Assembly (NCBI RefSeq): GCF_031450805.1 | Contig: NZ_JARTVY010000001.1 | Coordinates: 434,001 to 498,000 of the forward strand | DNA from: Caballeronia sp031450805 | Lineage (GTDB): Bacteria > Pseudomonadota > Gammaproteobacteria > Burkholderiales > Burkholderiaceae | Direction of reading: 5' to 3' | DNA length: 64,000 nt | Shown here: positions 51,301-59,598 of the stretch, piece by piece | Layout of the letters: each line of letters opens with the position of its first letter | Numbering within the stretch: the first letter of the stretch is position 1 | Translations under genes and position numbers: made by a program | The notes under the pieces: model-generated | What the model was told of the DNA's origin: nothing | The model's input: the letters and a program-made list of their open reading frames with translations, nothing else | Database searches by the model: none

Positions 51301-51425
51301 AGTGTGCGGGCATTGCCGTCGCGCAAATCGGCGATTCGCTCGCAGGCGACGAACGCATTCGCGCCGAGCGCGGCGAGCACCACGGCGATATTGACGAGCA
51401 AGCGCCTGGAGAGAAAACGAGTCAT
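48312..51425 (-). CDS. Membrane PAS-GGDEF-EAL cyclic-di-GMP protein
   Basis: This 1037-residue signalling protein has a first helix at ~8-27, a periplasmic helical sensor (28-180), a second helix at ~183-204, then three PAS domains (about 225-610), a GGDEF domain and an EAL domain. The cyclase site is intact (VARHGGDEFVFVL), and the inhibitory RxxD site (RASD) lies exactly five residues before it. The EAL side keeps EALVRW, NLSARHF, ELTESAIM, IDDFGTGYSSL, LKIDRSF, EGVET and MQGF. So it could both make and break cyclic di-GMP. I take the ATG at 51425, which gives a normal membrane anchor; 20 upstream residues are unlikely. Confidence 0.94.
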   Translation of the reverse strand: MTRFLSRRLLVNIAVVLAALGANAFVACERIADLRDGNARTLRSMSLLRDLAAYRGALGETLTQVSRFEATGIVEPMAQHEAREAHLDALESGLRAQTALEPGIAGAFNALVARVATMRTDANLADERARRAPPDAPRTWVDSAFVSLGEDQQAVDEEMGVVRSRIDTATIAALDRSATGSGGAMLLLAFTMLAGSGVLIYLFMSHERSSREKLGIARAKHRSNERFRSMFEAHPVPMWIVDRETMRFIAVNPAAVEHYGYAESDFMEMTLRDLHVADDFDRFAARLARSGAEAGDRPTRGQRSSGVWRYRHRDGSTSSADVSHHALTYSNRPGLFMLAHDVTDRINAEAEARRSNEMLEAVIDNIPQRVFWKDRESRYLGCNNAFARDAGLAYNEQIVGKTDYDLPWSAAADMVRADDHDVIGTTVPKMHFERDVLVGETLHTVVTSLLPLLDGEGHTIGVLGSYQDVTERKRAELALRLQSRALDASVNAILITGVVNGANVIEYANPAFKRITGYDPVEVIGRNCGFLHGSDREQEGLKSIRRALAADMETSVVVRNYRKDGALFWNQLFVAPVPNAQGLTTHHIGIINDVTDLMRYQEQLEYQANYDTLTQLPNRNLLRDRLQQAIEQARRRGTRIAVVFMDLDGFKNVNDSLGHSVGDRLLAVIGERLARSARASDTVARHGGDEFVFVLPDVADEASLIAWMERTRAAISEPVWLDDTELYVGCSMGASLFPQDGDDAETVLKKADLAMYRAKDLGRNTYQFYQPEMNASVGARMNLERRLRRALRDGEFLLHYQPQVDMATRAIVGIEALVRWHDPEQGLVSPAAFIPVAEESGLIGPLSEWVLREACRQNKAWQDAGLPPARMSVNLSARHFQQRDIATLVTSVLEETGLEPRYLELELTESAIMRNAEDAVAMLSELSALGIGIAIDDFGTGYSSLSYLKRFPVHRLKIDRSFVADIGSSGDDETITSAIIALAHSLELQVIAEGVETAAQHEFLRERDCDEMQGFLFSRPMPHDAIPGLLQQGVLLN

Positions 51426-51592
51426 GAGCGGCGGGCCGATCCGGTTGTTCCGCGAGGCACGCGCCGATGCCGTGCGCGCGCCCACGCAAAAGCGCGGCGC
51501 GAGCGCCAGGGCTCACACCGCGATTGATGGATTACGTGGATAACGGCAGGTTCTGAGGGAGCTTTAGTGTGCCGCTAAAAAAATCGCCCGCC

Positions 51593-52072
51593 CTACTCCG
51601 CCAGCCCGAACTCCCGCATCGCGGGCACGAAGTCGTGATTCGCCTTATCCGTATTGCGCGAGAGTTTGGCAAGCGCATAACGCTGGAACGGATCGAGCGT
51701 GGCCCACTGCGAGAGGCTGGGCGCGCTGACGCCCGACAGGCTGCTCTGACGGACGACGGCCTCGGGCACGGCATCGGCGTGCGCCCAGACCGGCTCGGGG
51801 TCGCGCGGGATTTTGTCCGGCGCGGCGTTCGCGTGCGTCTTCAGCATCTCTTCGAGCGCGAGATCGAAGTTCTTCTCGACGTCGGCTTCATTCTCGATCG
51901 GAAAGCGCGCGAGGAGCACGCGATCGTCGTAGGGAAGCATCTGCCATTGATCGAGCGTGATGCGCATGCCGAAGCGGTCGAGGTTGAAGCGCACCGCGAG
52001 CGGAATGAAGCGCAGGTTGTCCGAAGATTCGATCTCGAACTTGAAGAGACGAGCGGCGTCGTAAAGTCCCAT
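51593..52072 (-). CDS. Nitrate reductase-associated protein family
   Basis: This 159-residue protein matches the nitrate-reductase-associated family known from cyanobacteria and proteobacteria (FKFEIESSDNLRFIPLAVRF then NLDRFGMRITLDQWQML and the spaced Leu/Arg pattern after it). The family is found near assimilatory nitrate reductases and molybdenum cofactor genes, but its biochemical role is unproven. Here the divergent neighbour is fdhD, which supports a link to molybdoenzyme maturation. There is no signal peptide. The C-terminal 50 residues (LSQWATLDPFQRYALAKLSR) are a conserved second segment. Confidence 0.85.
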   Translation of the reverse strand: MGLYDAARLFKFEIESSDNLRFIPLAVRFNLDRFGMRITLDQWQMLPYDDRVLLARFPIENEADVEKNFDLALEEMLKTHANAAPDKIPRDPEPVWAHADAVPEAVVRQSSLSGVSAPSLSQWATLDPFQRYALAKLSRNTDKANHDFVPAMREFGLAE

Positions 52073-52277
52073 GGCGATAGCCTCGTTGGTTTTGAGGGGC
52101 GCGCGCCGGCGCGCATCGCCCGCTTAAGTTATTGTAGGGCCTGGTGTTGGGCTGGAACCGTGCATTCTGTGCCGCTGCGTGCGCCTGTGAACGAGCGGGA
52201 ACAGCATGTGGGGTGAGCAAGCCGCATACCCGGACTCTAACCAGGTCCTCGTTCGTGCAGCAACGGAGTGCAGTCAA

Positions 52278-53105
52278 GTGAACCAACTGGAAACCGAAGA
52301 TCAGCCGGGTTATGTCGAACGGCAAGTGCGCAGGCATCGGCGGGGCGAGCTCGCCGTTGCGAGCGATAACGTCGGTCAGGAATGGCCCGTCGCGCTGGTG
52401 TTCAACGGCATCTCGCATGCGGTGATGATGTGCACGCCGCGCGATCTCGAAGCCTTCGCGGTGGGCTTTTCGCTGACCGAGGGCATCGTCGAGCGGGGAA
52501 GCGACATCCACGATATCGAAGTCTTTTATCGCGACGATGGCCACGCGCTGCCGCATGCCGAGGTGCATCTGCAAGTCGTCCAGCAGGCGTTTCTTGCGCT
52601 GAAGGACAAGCGTCGCGCGCTCGCAGGCCGCACCGGTTGCGGCGTGTGCGGCATCGAAAGTATCGACTTGCTCGATCTTCAGCCAGAGCGGGTGCCGGAC
52701 ACCGGCTTCCTGACGCGGCTTGCCCCCGATGCGATCGAACGCGCGGCGCGCGAGTTGCCTGTGCATCAACGTCTGACGAAGCTGACGGGCGGGCTGCACG
52801 CCGCCGCATGGTGCGATGAAACCGGCGCCGTACAGTTCACGTTCGAGGACGTAGGGCGGCACAACGCGCTCGACAAGCTCATCGGCCAGCTCGTGCTGCA
52901 GCGCGTGGATACGACGCAGGGCTTCGTGTTCCTCTCGAGCCGCGCGAGTTACGAGCTCGTGCGCAAGTCGGCGCGCGTCGGCGTGCCGATGGTCGTCACC
53001 ATTTCCGCGCCGACATCGCTCGCCATTTCCATCGCCAGGCAGGCGGGGCTGCGGCTCGTGAGTTTTGCGCGTGAGAGTAGTTATGTGGAATACGACGTGG
53101 AATAA
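52278..53105 (+). CDS. fdhD: FdhD, formate dehydrogenase sulfurtransferase
   Basis: This protein transfers sulfur from IscS to the molybdenum cofactor of formate dehydrogenases. The catalytic cysteines are in ALAGRTGCGVCGIESIDLLD, and RLTKLTGGLHAAAWC, FEDVGRHNALDKLIG and FLSSRASYELVRKSARVGVP are canonical. The start is uncertain. I choose GTG at 52278 (VNQLETEDQPGYVERQ; GGAG 9 bases upstream; 275 residues, like E. coli's 277). An ATG at 52206 would add 24 residues that do not look conserved. It ends 6 bases from the convergent beta-oxidation operon. Confidence 0.93.
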   Translation: MNQLETEDQPGYVERQVRRHRRGELAVASDNVGQEWPVALVFNGISHAVMMCTPRDLEAFAVGFSLTEGIVERGSDIHDIEVFYRDDGHALPHAEVHLQVVQQAFLALKDKRRALAGRTGCGVCGIESIDLLDLQPERVPDTGFLTRLAPDAIERAARELPVHQRLTKLTGGLHAAAWCDETGAVQFTFEDVGRHNALDKLIGQLVLQRVDTTQGFVFLSSRASYELVRKSARVGVPMVVTISAPTSLAISIARQAGLRLVSFARESSYVEYDVE

Positions 53106-53111
53106 GCGCGC

Positions 53112-53876
53112 TCACTGGAACTTCGTGAAATCCGCCTTCCTCTTCTCAAAGAACGCCGCGAACGCCTCTCGCGCTTCCGGCGCGACGAGCATCCGCGAAA
53201 AGTGCGCTGCTTCCTCCTCCATGCGCGCGGACACTTCCGCCGACTGCGCGCCTTTCATCAGCGCCTTCGTCGCGCGCAGCGAGCCCGCGGGCAGCGCCGC
53301 GAGCCGTCGCGCACGCTCGAACGCGTAGGCATCGAGTTCGGCGGCATCCATCACGCCGTTGACGAAGCCCATGCTCACCGCTTCGTCGACGCTGAACGCT
53401 TCGCCCAGCAGCAGCTTCTCCGCCGCGCGCTGATATCCCGCGATACGCGGCAGCAGCAGACTCGACGCCGCCTCCGGACACAGCCCTAGCTGCACGAACG
53501 GCAGCGAGAACTTCGCGTTTTTCGCGGCATAGACGATGTCGCAATGCAGAAGCATCGTCGTGCCGATGCCTACCGCGACACCCGATACCGCCGCGACAAC
53601 GGGCTTCGGCATGCCGGAAAGACGCCGCAAAAACTGGAATACGGGCGCGTCCTGGTCCTTCGGCGGATCGTTGAGAAAGTCTTCGAGATCGTTGCCCGCG
53701 CTGAACGCACCGCCGTTGCCGCGCAGCAGCACCGCGCGCACGGCCGGGTCTTTCTCGGCTTCATAAAGGCCGTCCGCCATCTCCTGATACATCGCCGCGG
53801 TGATCGCGTTCTTCTTGTCGGGGCGATCGAGCACGATGCTCAGCACGCCTTGCGCGCGTTCGATGACGATATCCAT
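53112..53876 (-). CDS. Enoyl-CoA hydratase/isomerase family protein
   Basis: This 254-residue crotonase-fold protein has the oxyanion-hole segments NGGAFSAGNDLEDFLN and AVSGVAVGIGTTMLLHCDIV, and FVQLGLCPEAASSLLLPRIA as the typical active-site Glu/Pro region. Family members hydrate or isomerise enoyl-CoA. The Asn-Asp of AGNDLEDF is more typical of isomerase-like members than of classical EchA. The ATG at 53876 has GGAGGAGA upstream. It is the last gene of the beta-oxidation operon. Confidence 0.92.
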   Translation of the reverse strand: MDIVIERAQGVLSIVLDRPDKKNAITAAMYQEMADGLYEAEKDPAVRAVLLRGNGGAFSAGNDLEDFLNDPPKDQDAPVFQFLRRLSGMPKPVVAAVSGVAVGIGTTMLLHCDIVYAAKNAKFSLPFVQLGLCPEAASSLLLPRIAGYQRAAEKLLLGEAFSVDEAVSMGFVNGVMDAAELDAYAFERARRLAALPAGSLRATKALMKGAQSAEVSARMEEEAAHFSRMLVAPEAREAFAAFFEKRKADFTKFQ

Positions 53877-53935
53877 TGCGCTGTCTCCTCCCGATGCCGA
53901 CGTCCGCGAGCGTCGCGCCCGCGGACGGTCGATGA

Positions 53936-55135
53936 TCAAACGCGTTCGATGATCCCCGCCGCGCCCATGCCGGTGCCGACGCACATCGTCACCATGCCGT
54001 ACTTCAGATTGCGGCGGCGCAGGCCGTGAACGACCGTCGCGGAGCGAATCGCGCCCGTCGCGCCGAGCGGATGCCCCAGCGCGATCGCCCCGCCGAGCGG
54101 ATTCAGCTTCGACGTATCGAGCCCCAGATCGTTGATGACCGCGAGCGATTGCGCCGCGAACGCCTCGTTCAGCTCGATCCAGTCCAGATCGTCCTGCGTC
54201 AGGCCCGCCGCCTTGAGCGCAGCGGGAATGGCTTCCTTCGGCCCGATGCCCATGATTTCCGGTGGCACGCCACGCACCGCGAAGCTCACGAAGCGCGCGA
54301 GCGGCGTCAGGTTGAACTGCTTGAGGATCTTCTCGGACACGACGATCAGCGCGCCCGCGCCATCCGAAGTCTGCGAGCTGTTGCCCGCCGTCACCGAGCC
54401 CTTGTTCGCGAACACGGGCCGCAGTCTGGCGAGACCCTCGAGCGTCGTGTCGGCGCGCGGGCCTTCGTCGAACACAATCTCGCGCGCATTTACGCGCACT
54501 TCGCCGCTTTCGAGATCGGGGAAGCGCTCGTTCAGCATGTAGGCGGCGATCTCATCGGCGAATTCGCCCGATTGCTGCGCAGCCAATGCCTTGCGATGCG
54601 ACTCCACCGCGAACGCGTCCTGCGCCTCGCGGCTCACCTTCCAGCGTTCGGCCACCTGCTCGGCCGTCAGCCCCATGCCGTACGCAATGCCGATGTCCTC
54701 GTTGCGATCGAAGATATGCGGCGACAGCGACGGCTTGTTGCCCATCATCGGCACCATGCTCATCGATTCGCAGCCGCCCGCGATCATCGCGTCCGCTTCG
54801 CCCACGCGAATGCGGTCCGCCGCCATCGCGAGCGCGGTCAACCCGGACGCGCAGAAGCGGTTGACCGTCACGCCGCCGACCGTCTTCGGCAGCCCGGCGA
54901 GCAGTGCGCCCATGCGCGCGACGTTCAGCCCCTGTTCGGCTTCCGGAATCGCGCAGCCGACGATCGCGTCTTCGATCACGTTCGTATCGAGCCCCGGCAC
55001 TTGCGCGACGGCCGACTTGATCGCGTGGACGAGCAGTTCGTCCGGGCGCGTGTTCCTGAACACGCCGCGCGGCGCCTTGCCGATCGGCGTGCGGCTCGCG
55101 GCGACGATGTATGCGTCTTGCAATTGTTTGCTCAT
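53936..55135 (-). CDS. Acetyl-CoA C-acyltransferase (thiolase)
   Basis: This 399-residue thiolase carries out the final thiolytic step of beta-oxidation. The acylated cysteine is in VTVNRFCASGLTALAMAADR. The catalytic His lies in GGAIALGHPLGATGAIRSAT and the second Cys in TMCVGTGMGAAGIIERV. The sequence is closer to FadI/FadA-type acyltransferases than to biosynthetic PhaA. ATG at 55135 with GGAG 8 bases upstream. It follows the multifunctional dehydrogenase by 14 bases and precedes the hydratase by 59. Confidence 0.95.
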   Translation of the reverse strand: MSKQLQDAYIVAASRTPIGKAPRGVFRNTRPDELLVHAIKSAVAQVPGLDTNVIEDAIVGCAIPEAEQGLNVARMGALLAGLPKTVGGVTVNRFCASGLTALAMAADRIRVGEADAMIAGGCESMSMVPMMGNKPSLSPHIFDRNEDIGIAYGMGLTAEQVAERWKVSREAQDAFAVESHRKALAAQQSGEFADEIAAYMLNERFPDLESGEVRVNAREIVFDEGPRADTTLEGLARLRPVFANKGSVTAGNSSQTSDGAGALIVVSEKILKQFNLTPLARFVSFAVRGVPPEIMGIGPKEAIPAALKAAGLTQDDLDWIELNEAFAAQSLAVINDLGLDTSKLNPLGGAIALGHPLGATGAIRSATVVHGLRRRNLKYGMVTMCVGTGMGAAGIIERV

Positions 55136-55149
55136 CTTCAAAGCTCCGC

Positions 55150-57579
55150 TCAGTTACGCACCGGCTTGCCGGTCTGCAACATGCCCATGATCCGTTCCTG
55201 CGTCTTCTGCGTGCCGAGCAGTTCGATGAACGCGCGGCGCTCGAGCGCGAGCAGCCATTCTTCATCGACCATGCTGCCGCCTTCGACGTCCCCGCCGCAC
55301 ACCGCTTCCGCGATGCGGCTCGCGATCAGAAAGTCATGCGCGCTGATGAAGCGTCCGTCACGCATGTTGACGAGCGACGCCTTGATCGTCGATATCGCCG
55401 AGCGGCCCGCGACCGGCACCTGCTTCACGCGCAACGGCGCGCGATAGCCCGCATCGGACAGCGCGCGTGCTTCTTTCTTTGCGATGTCGAGCAGCTCGTG
55501 CACGTTGAACACGATCGTGTCCGATGGCTTCAGATAGCCCATCGCGCGTGCTTCGAGCGCGGAGCCGGAGACTTTCGCCATCGCCGCGTTCTCGAACGGC
55601 TTCTGCAGGAACTTGAGCAGATCGCTCGTCGCGTTGACGGCGCTCGCGGCTTCGGCGGCGCGCAACGCGGCTTCCTTCAGGCCGCCGCCCGCCGGCACGA
55701 GACCGACGCCCACTTCCACGAGCCCGATGTAGCTCTCGATATGCGCTACGCGCTTCGCCGAATGCAGCAGCAATTCGCAGCCGCCGCCGAGCGCAATACC
55801 CGATACCGCCGACACGACCGGCACGTTCGCGTACTTGACGCGCAGCATGCCTTGCTGGAACTTCTTCACGAACGGTTCGATGCCTTTTGCCCCGCCCATC
55901 ATGAACGCGGGCATGGCTTCCTCGAGATTCGCGCCCGCCGAGAACGGACCGCCCGGTGCGCCGAGCGTGAGCGACGTCGGCTGCCAGATCACCACGCCGC
56001 GATACGCCTTCTCCGCGAGCTCGATGGCTTGCGTGAGTCCGTCGATGACGCCGGGACCGATGGTGTTCATCTTCGTCTTGAACGAGACGATGACGACGTC
56101 GCCCTGATCGTCGTCGAGCCAGGCGCGCACGCTATCGGTTTCGATGAGCGTCTTGCCGTAGCTCTTCGGATCGGCGCCCGTTTCGCCGATGATCGGCGCG
56201 CGGAACACCTGCTTGCCGTAGACGGGCAGCGTCGAGCGCGGCTCGAATTTGCGCGCGGCGGGCGACCAGGACCCTTCATCGGTGTGGACGCCGCCTTTCT
56301 CTGCGACGAGGCCGTCGAGCACCCATGCGGGCAGCGGCGCGCTGGACAGCGCCTTGCCGGCGTCGATGTCTTCCTGCACCCACTTCGCGATCTGTTGCCA
56401 GCCCGCCGCCTGCCAGCTTTCGAATGGCCCCTGATTCCAGCCGAAGCCCCAACGGATGGCGAGGTCGATGTCGCGCGCGTTATCGGCGATCGATTCGAGA
56501 TGCACCGCGATGTAATGGAACACGTCGCGGAAGATGGCCCACAGGAAGTGCGCCTGCTTGTTGTCCGTTTCGCGCAGCAACTTGAAGCGTTCAGCGGGCG
56601 GGCGCTTCAGGATGCGGCCGATGATCTCGTCGGCTTTCGCGCCGCCATCGACGTATTGCGCGGTCTTCGGATCGAGGACCTTGATGGCCTTGCCTTCCTT
56701 TCGATAGAAGCCTGCGCCGGATTTCTGGCCGAGCGCGCCGTTCTTCACCAGCTCGGCGAGTACGGGCGGCGTCGTGTAGACGGGGAAGAACGGATCATCG
56801 GCGAGGTTGTCCTGCATCGTCTTGATGACGTGCGCCATCGTGTCGAGGCCGACGACATCGGCGGTGCGGAAAGTGGCCGATTTCGCGCGGCCGAGGCGTG
56901 CGCCGGTAAGGTCGTCGACTTCGTCGAAGCGCAGCCCGAACTTCTCTGCTTCGGCGATGACGGCGAGGATCGAAAAGACGCCGACGCGGTTCGCGATGAA
57001 GTTCGGCGTGTCTTTGGCGCGCACGACGCCTTTGCCGATGGCGCTCGTGAGGAACGTTTCGAGTTGATCGAGGATTTCCGGCTTCGTCGATGCGGTCGGG
57101 ATGAGTTCGACCAGATGCATGTAGCGCGGCGGATTGAAGAAGTGCACGCCGCAGAAGCGCGCCTTGAGTTCTTCATCGAAGCCGTTCGACAGTTCGGTGA
57201 TGGAGAGTCCGGACGTGTTGCTCGCGAAGATTGCGTGCGGCGCGATGTGCGGGGCGACCTTTTTGTAGAGGTCGTGCTTCCAGTCCATGCGCTCGGCGAT
57301 GGCTTCGATAACGAGATCGCATTCCCTTAGTTTCTCGATGTCGTCGTCGTAGTTGGCCGGTTCGATGTATTGGGCATCGTCTTTCATGCCTAGCGGCGCT
57401 GGCGAGAGCTTTTTGAGATTCTCGATCGCCTTCAGCGCGATGCCGTTTTTGGGGCCTTCCTTCGCTGGAAGGTCGAACAGCAGCACGGGCACGCGGGCGT
57501 TGATCAGATGCGCAGCGATCTGCGCGCCCATCACGCCGGCGCCGAGCACGGCGACTTTGCGGATGTTCAAGGTGCTCAC
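55150..57579 (-). CDS. Bifunctional 3-hydroxyacyl-CoA dehydrogenase / enoyl-CoA hydratase
   Basis: This 809-residue multifunctional enzyme has its NAD-binding 3-hydroxyacyl-CoA dehydrogenase domain at the N-terminus (KVAVLGAGVMGAQIAAHLIN; FASNTSGLSITELS) and the crotonase domain in the C-terminal half (LGAPGGPFSAGANLEEAMPA and VSGIALGGGCELLLHSAKR). This order is the reverse of E. coli FadB and is that of Bacillus FadN-like proteins. It catalyses two successive steps of fatty-acid oxidation. It lies 163 bases after the acyl-CoA dehydrogenase gene, the largest gap of the operon. Confidence 0.94.
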   Translation of the reverse strand: MSTLNIRKVAVLGAGVMGAQIAAHLINARVPVLLFDLPAKEGPKNGIALKAIENLKKLSPAPLGMKDDAQYIEPANYDDDIEKLRECDLVIEAIAERMDWKHDLYKKVAPHIAPHAIFASNTSGLSITELSNGFDEELKARFCGVHFFNPPRYMHLVELIPTASTKPEILDQLETFLTSAIGKGVVRAKDTPNFIANRVGVFSILAVIAEAEKFGLRFDEVDDLTGARLGRAKSATFRTADVVGLDTMAHVIKTMQDNLADDPFFPVYTTPPVLAELVKNGALGQKSGAGFYRKEGKAIKVLDPKTAQYVDGGAKADEIIGRILKRPPAERFKLLRETDNKQAHFLWAIFRDVFHYIAVHLESIADNARDIDLAIRWGFGWNQGPFESWQAAGWQQIAKWVQEDIDAGKALSSAPLPAWVLDGLVAEKGGVHTDEGSWSPAARKFEPRSTLPVYGKQVFRAPIIGETGADPKSYGKTLIETDSVRAWLDDDQGDVVIVSFKTKMNTIGPGVIDGLTQAIELAEKAYRGVVIWQPTSLTLGAPGGPFSAGANLEEAMPAFMMGGAKGIEPFVKKFQQGMLRVKYANVPVVSAVSGIALGGGCELLLHSAKRVAHIESYIGLVEVGVGLVPAGGGLKEAALRAAEAASAVNATSDLLKFLQKPFENAAMAKVSGSALEARAMGYLKPSDTIVFNVHELLDIAKKEARALSDAGYRAPLRVKQVPVAGRSAISTIKASLVNMRDGRFISAHDFLIASRIAEAVCGGDVEGGSMVDEEWLLALERRAFIELLGTQKTQERIMGMLQTGKPVRN

Positions 57580-57742
57580 TTGGTTTTACCTCTCCAGGTT
57601 GGGAGTTTTTTTGCTTCTGCGGCGCGGTCGGGTGGGCTTGGTGCGTTCGGTTGATTTGCTACGTTGTCTTGCGTTTGCTTGCAGTAGCCGCCTCCCCGGG
57701 CGCACTAATAGACCGCCGCGAATACAAGCTCACCGAAATAAA

Positions 57743-59530
57743 TCAAAACCAGGCCTCATCGAATTCCATAAGAGACTTGGCTCCCGATCGCGCAGCGCGA
57801 ATAGTAGAAGCAGTCTCAGGCAGCAGCTTGGCGAAATAGAACCGAGCGGTGGCCAGCTTGGCCGTATAGAACGCATCGCCGGAAGCGGCCCTGTCGAGCG
57901 CAACCCTAGCCATGCGCGCCCAGAAATAGGAGAACACCAGATGCCCAACCGTCCGCAAGTACGGCACGGCAGCTGCGCCCACTTCATCAGGATTCTGCAT
58001 GGCCTTCATGCCGATCTCCATGGTGAGCTTCTGAACCTTCTCGCCGATATCGGCAAGCGGATTGATGAACTCCTGCATCTCGGGCTTCACGCCCTCTTCC
58101 TCGATGAACTCCGCCACGACCTTGCCGAAGGCCTTCATCTTCACGCCCATGTCGCCAAGAATCTTGCGGCCGAGCAGATCGAGCGCCTGAATGGAATTGG
58201 TGCCTTCGTAGATCATGTTGATGCGCGCATCACGGACGTACTGCTCCATGCCCCATTCGGAAATGAAGCCGTGACCGCCGTAAATCTGCATCGCGAGATT
58301 GGTGCCTTCGAACGCGTTATCGGTGAGAAACGCCTTGATTACGGGCGTGAGCAGCGCGACAAAATCAGCCGCTTCCCGGCGCGCCGCTTCATCCTCGTGC
58401 GACAGTTCCTTGTCGATATTGAGCGCCGCCCAATACGCGAACGCACGGCCCGCCTCGGCATACGCCTTCTGCGTAAGCAGCATGCGACGCACATCCGGAT
58501 GCACGATGATCGGATCAGCCGGCTTGTCCGGCGCTTTCGGACCGGTGAGCGAGCGCATCTGCAAACGCTCCTTCGCATACGCGAGCGAGTTCTGATACGC
58601 CACTTCCGTCAGCCCGAGTCCCTGCATGCCGACACCCAGACGCGCCGCGTTCATCATCACGAACATGGCGTTCAAGCCCTTGTTCGATTCACCGACGAGC
58701 CAGCCCTTCGCGCCATCCAGGTTCATCACGCAGGTCGCGTTGCCGTGGATGCCCATCTTGTGCTCGATCGACCCGCACTTGATGCCGTTGCGCTCGCCGA
58801 TCGCGCCGCTCGCATCCGGTACGAACTTCGGCACGATGAAAAGCGAAATGCCCTTCGTGCCCATCGGCGCGCCCGGCAGACGCGCGAGCACCAGATGCAC
58901 GATGTTCTCCGCCATGTCGTGCTCGCCGCTCGAGATGAAGATCTTCGTGCCGGTGAGCGCATAGGAACCGTCGCCGTTCGGCTCCGCCTTCGTGCGCAGG
59001 ATGCCGAGATCGGTGCCGCAATGCGGCTCGGTCAGGCACATGGTGCCCGTCCACACGCCTTCGACCAGCTTCGGCAGATACACCGACTTCTGCTCCGGCG
59101 TGCCGTGCGCGTGCAGACACTCGTATGCGCCATGCGACAGGCCTGGGTACATCGTCCAGGCCTGATTCGCGGAGTTCAGCATTTCGTACAGCGCATTATT
59201 GACGAACGCAGGTAACCCCTGCCCGCCGAACTCGGGATCGCAGCCGAGCGCGGGCCAGCCCGCCTCGACATACTGGCGATACGCCTCCCTGAAGCCCGAC
59301 GGCGTCTTCACGACGCCATCGCCCTCATACGTGCAGCCTTCGCGGTCGCCCGTCTGGTTGAGCGGAAAAACAACCTCGGAGCAGAACTTGCCGGCTTCCT
59401 CGAGCACCTGGTTGATGGTGTCCGCATCGAGATCGGCATGCTTCGGCATGCGCTTCAGTTCTGCTTCGACGTTCAGCAATTCATGCAGCACGAACTGCAT
59501 GTCGCGAAGGGGGGCGGCGTACTGTCCCAT
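57743..59530 (-). CDS. Acyl-CoA dehydrogenase (FadE-like)
   Basis: This 595-residue flavoenzyme performs the first step of beta-oxidation. It has the long form with an extra C-terminal domain. GLSHGAYECLHAHGTPEQKS, CLTEPHCGTDLGILRTKAEP (FAD/substrate site), ALTGTKIFISSGEHDMAENI and the catalytic-base segment ARINMIYEGTNSIQALDLLG (Glu in YEGT) are clear. FAD is probably reoxidised through an electron-transfer flavoprotein encoded elsewhere. The TetR gene ends 68 bases upstream, and the beta-oxidation genes follow in order. Confidence 0.95.
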   Translation of the reverse strand: MGQYAAPLRDMQFVLHELLNVEAELKRMPKHADLDADTINQVLEEAGKFCSEVVFPLNQTGDREGCTYEGDGVVKTPSGFREAYRQYVEAGWPALGCDPEFGGQGLPAFVNNALYEMLNSANQAWTMYPGLSHGAYECLHAHGTPEQKSVYLPKLVEGVWTGTMCLTEPHCGTDLGILRTKAEPNGDGSYALTGTKIFISSGEHDMAENIVHLVLARLPGAPMGTKGISLFIVPKFVPDASGAIGERNGIKCGSIEHKMGIHGNATCVMNLDGAKGWLVGESNKGLNAMFVMMNAARLGVGMQGLGLTEVAYQNSLAYAKERLQMRSLTGPKAPDKPADPIIVHPDVRRMLLTQKAYAEAGRAFAYWAALNIDKELSHEDEAARREAADFVALLTPVIKAFLTDNAFEGTNLAMQIYGGHGFISEWGMEQYVRDARINMIYEGTNSIQALDLLGRKILGDMGVKMKAFGKVVAEFIEEEGVKPEMQEFINPLADIGEKVQKLTMEIGMKAMQNPDEVGAAAVPYLRTVGHLVFSYFWARMARVALDRAASGDAFYTAKLATARFYFAKLLPETASTIRAARSGAKSLMEFDEAWF

Positions 59531-59598
59531 GACTCTCTCCAGTTTCTCGAGCTTGGTCGTTGCGCGCCGCCGAACCCTTCACGATTCAGCCGACGCCG

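Noticed and set aside
48789..51527. A 912-codon open frame on the plus strand opposite the GGDEF-EAL gene
   Set aside because: It is the antisense shadow of a strongly recognised protein. Its translation is Arg/His-rich with no domain, as expected for complementary frames in high-GC DNA.
51550..51590. A hairpin TTTAG...CTAAA near the end of the nitrate-reductase-associated gene
   Set aside because: The stem is only 5 bp and no T-run follows it on the transcribed strand, so I do not call a terminator.
52206..52277. An N-terminal extension of FdhD from an ATG at 52206
   Set aside because: The 24 extra residues do not resemble FdhD N-termini, and the GTG at 52278 has a better-placed GGAG. It remains possible.
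55111..57330. A 739-codon open frame opposite the dehydrogenase/hydratase gene
   Set aside because: It is a compositional shadow with the same biased Arg/Asp/His content and no recognisable family.
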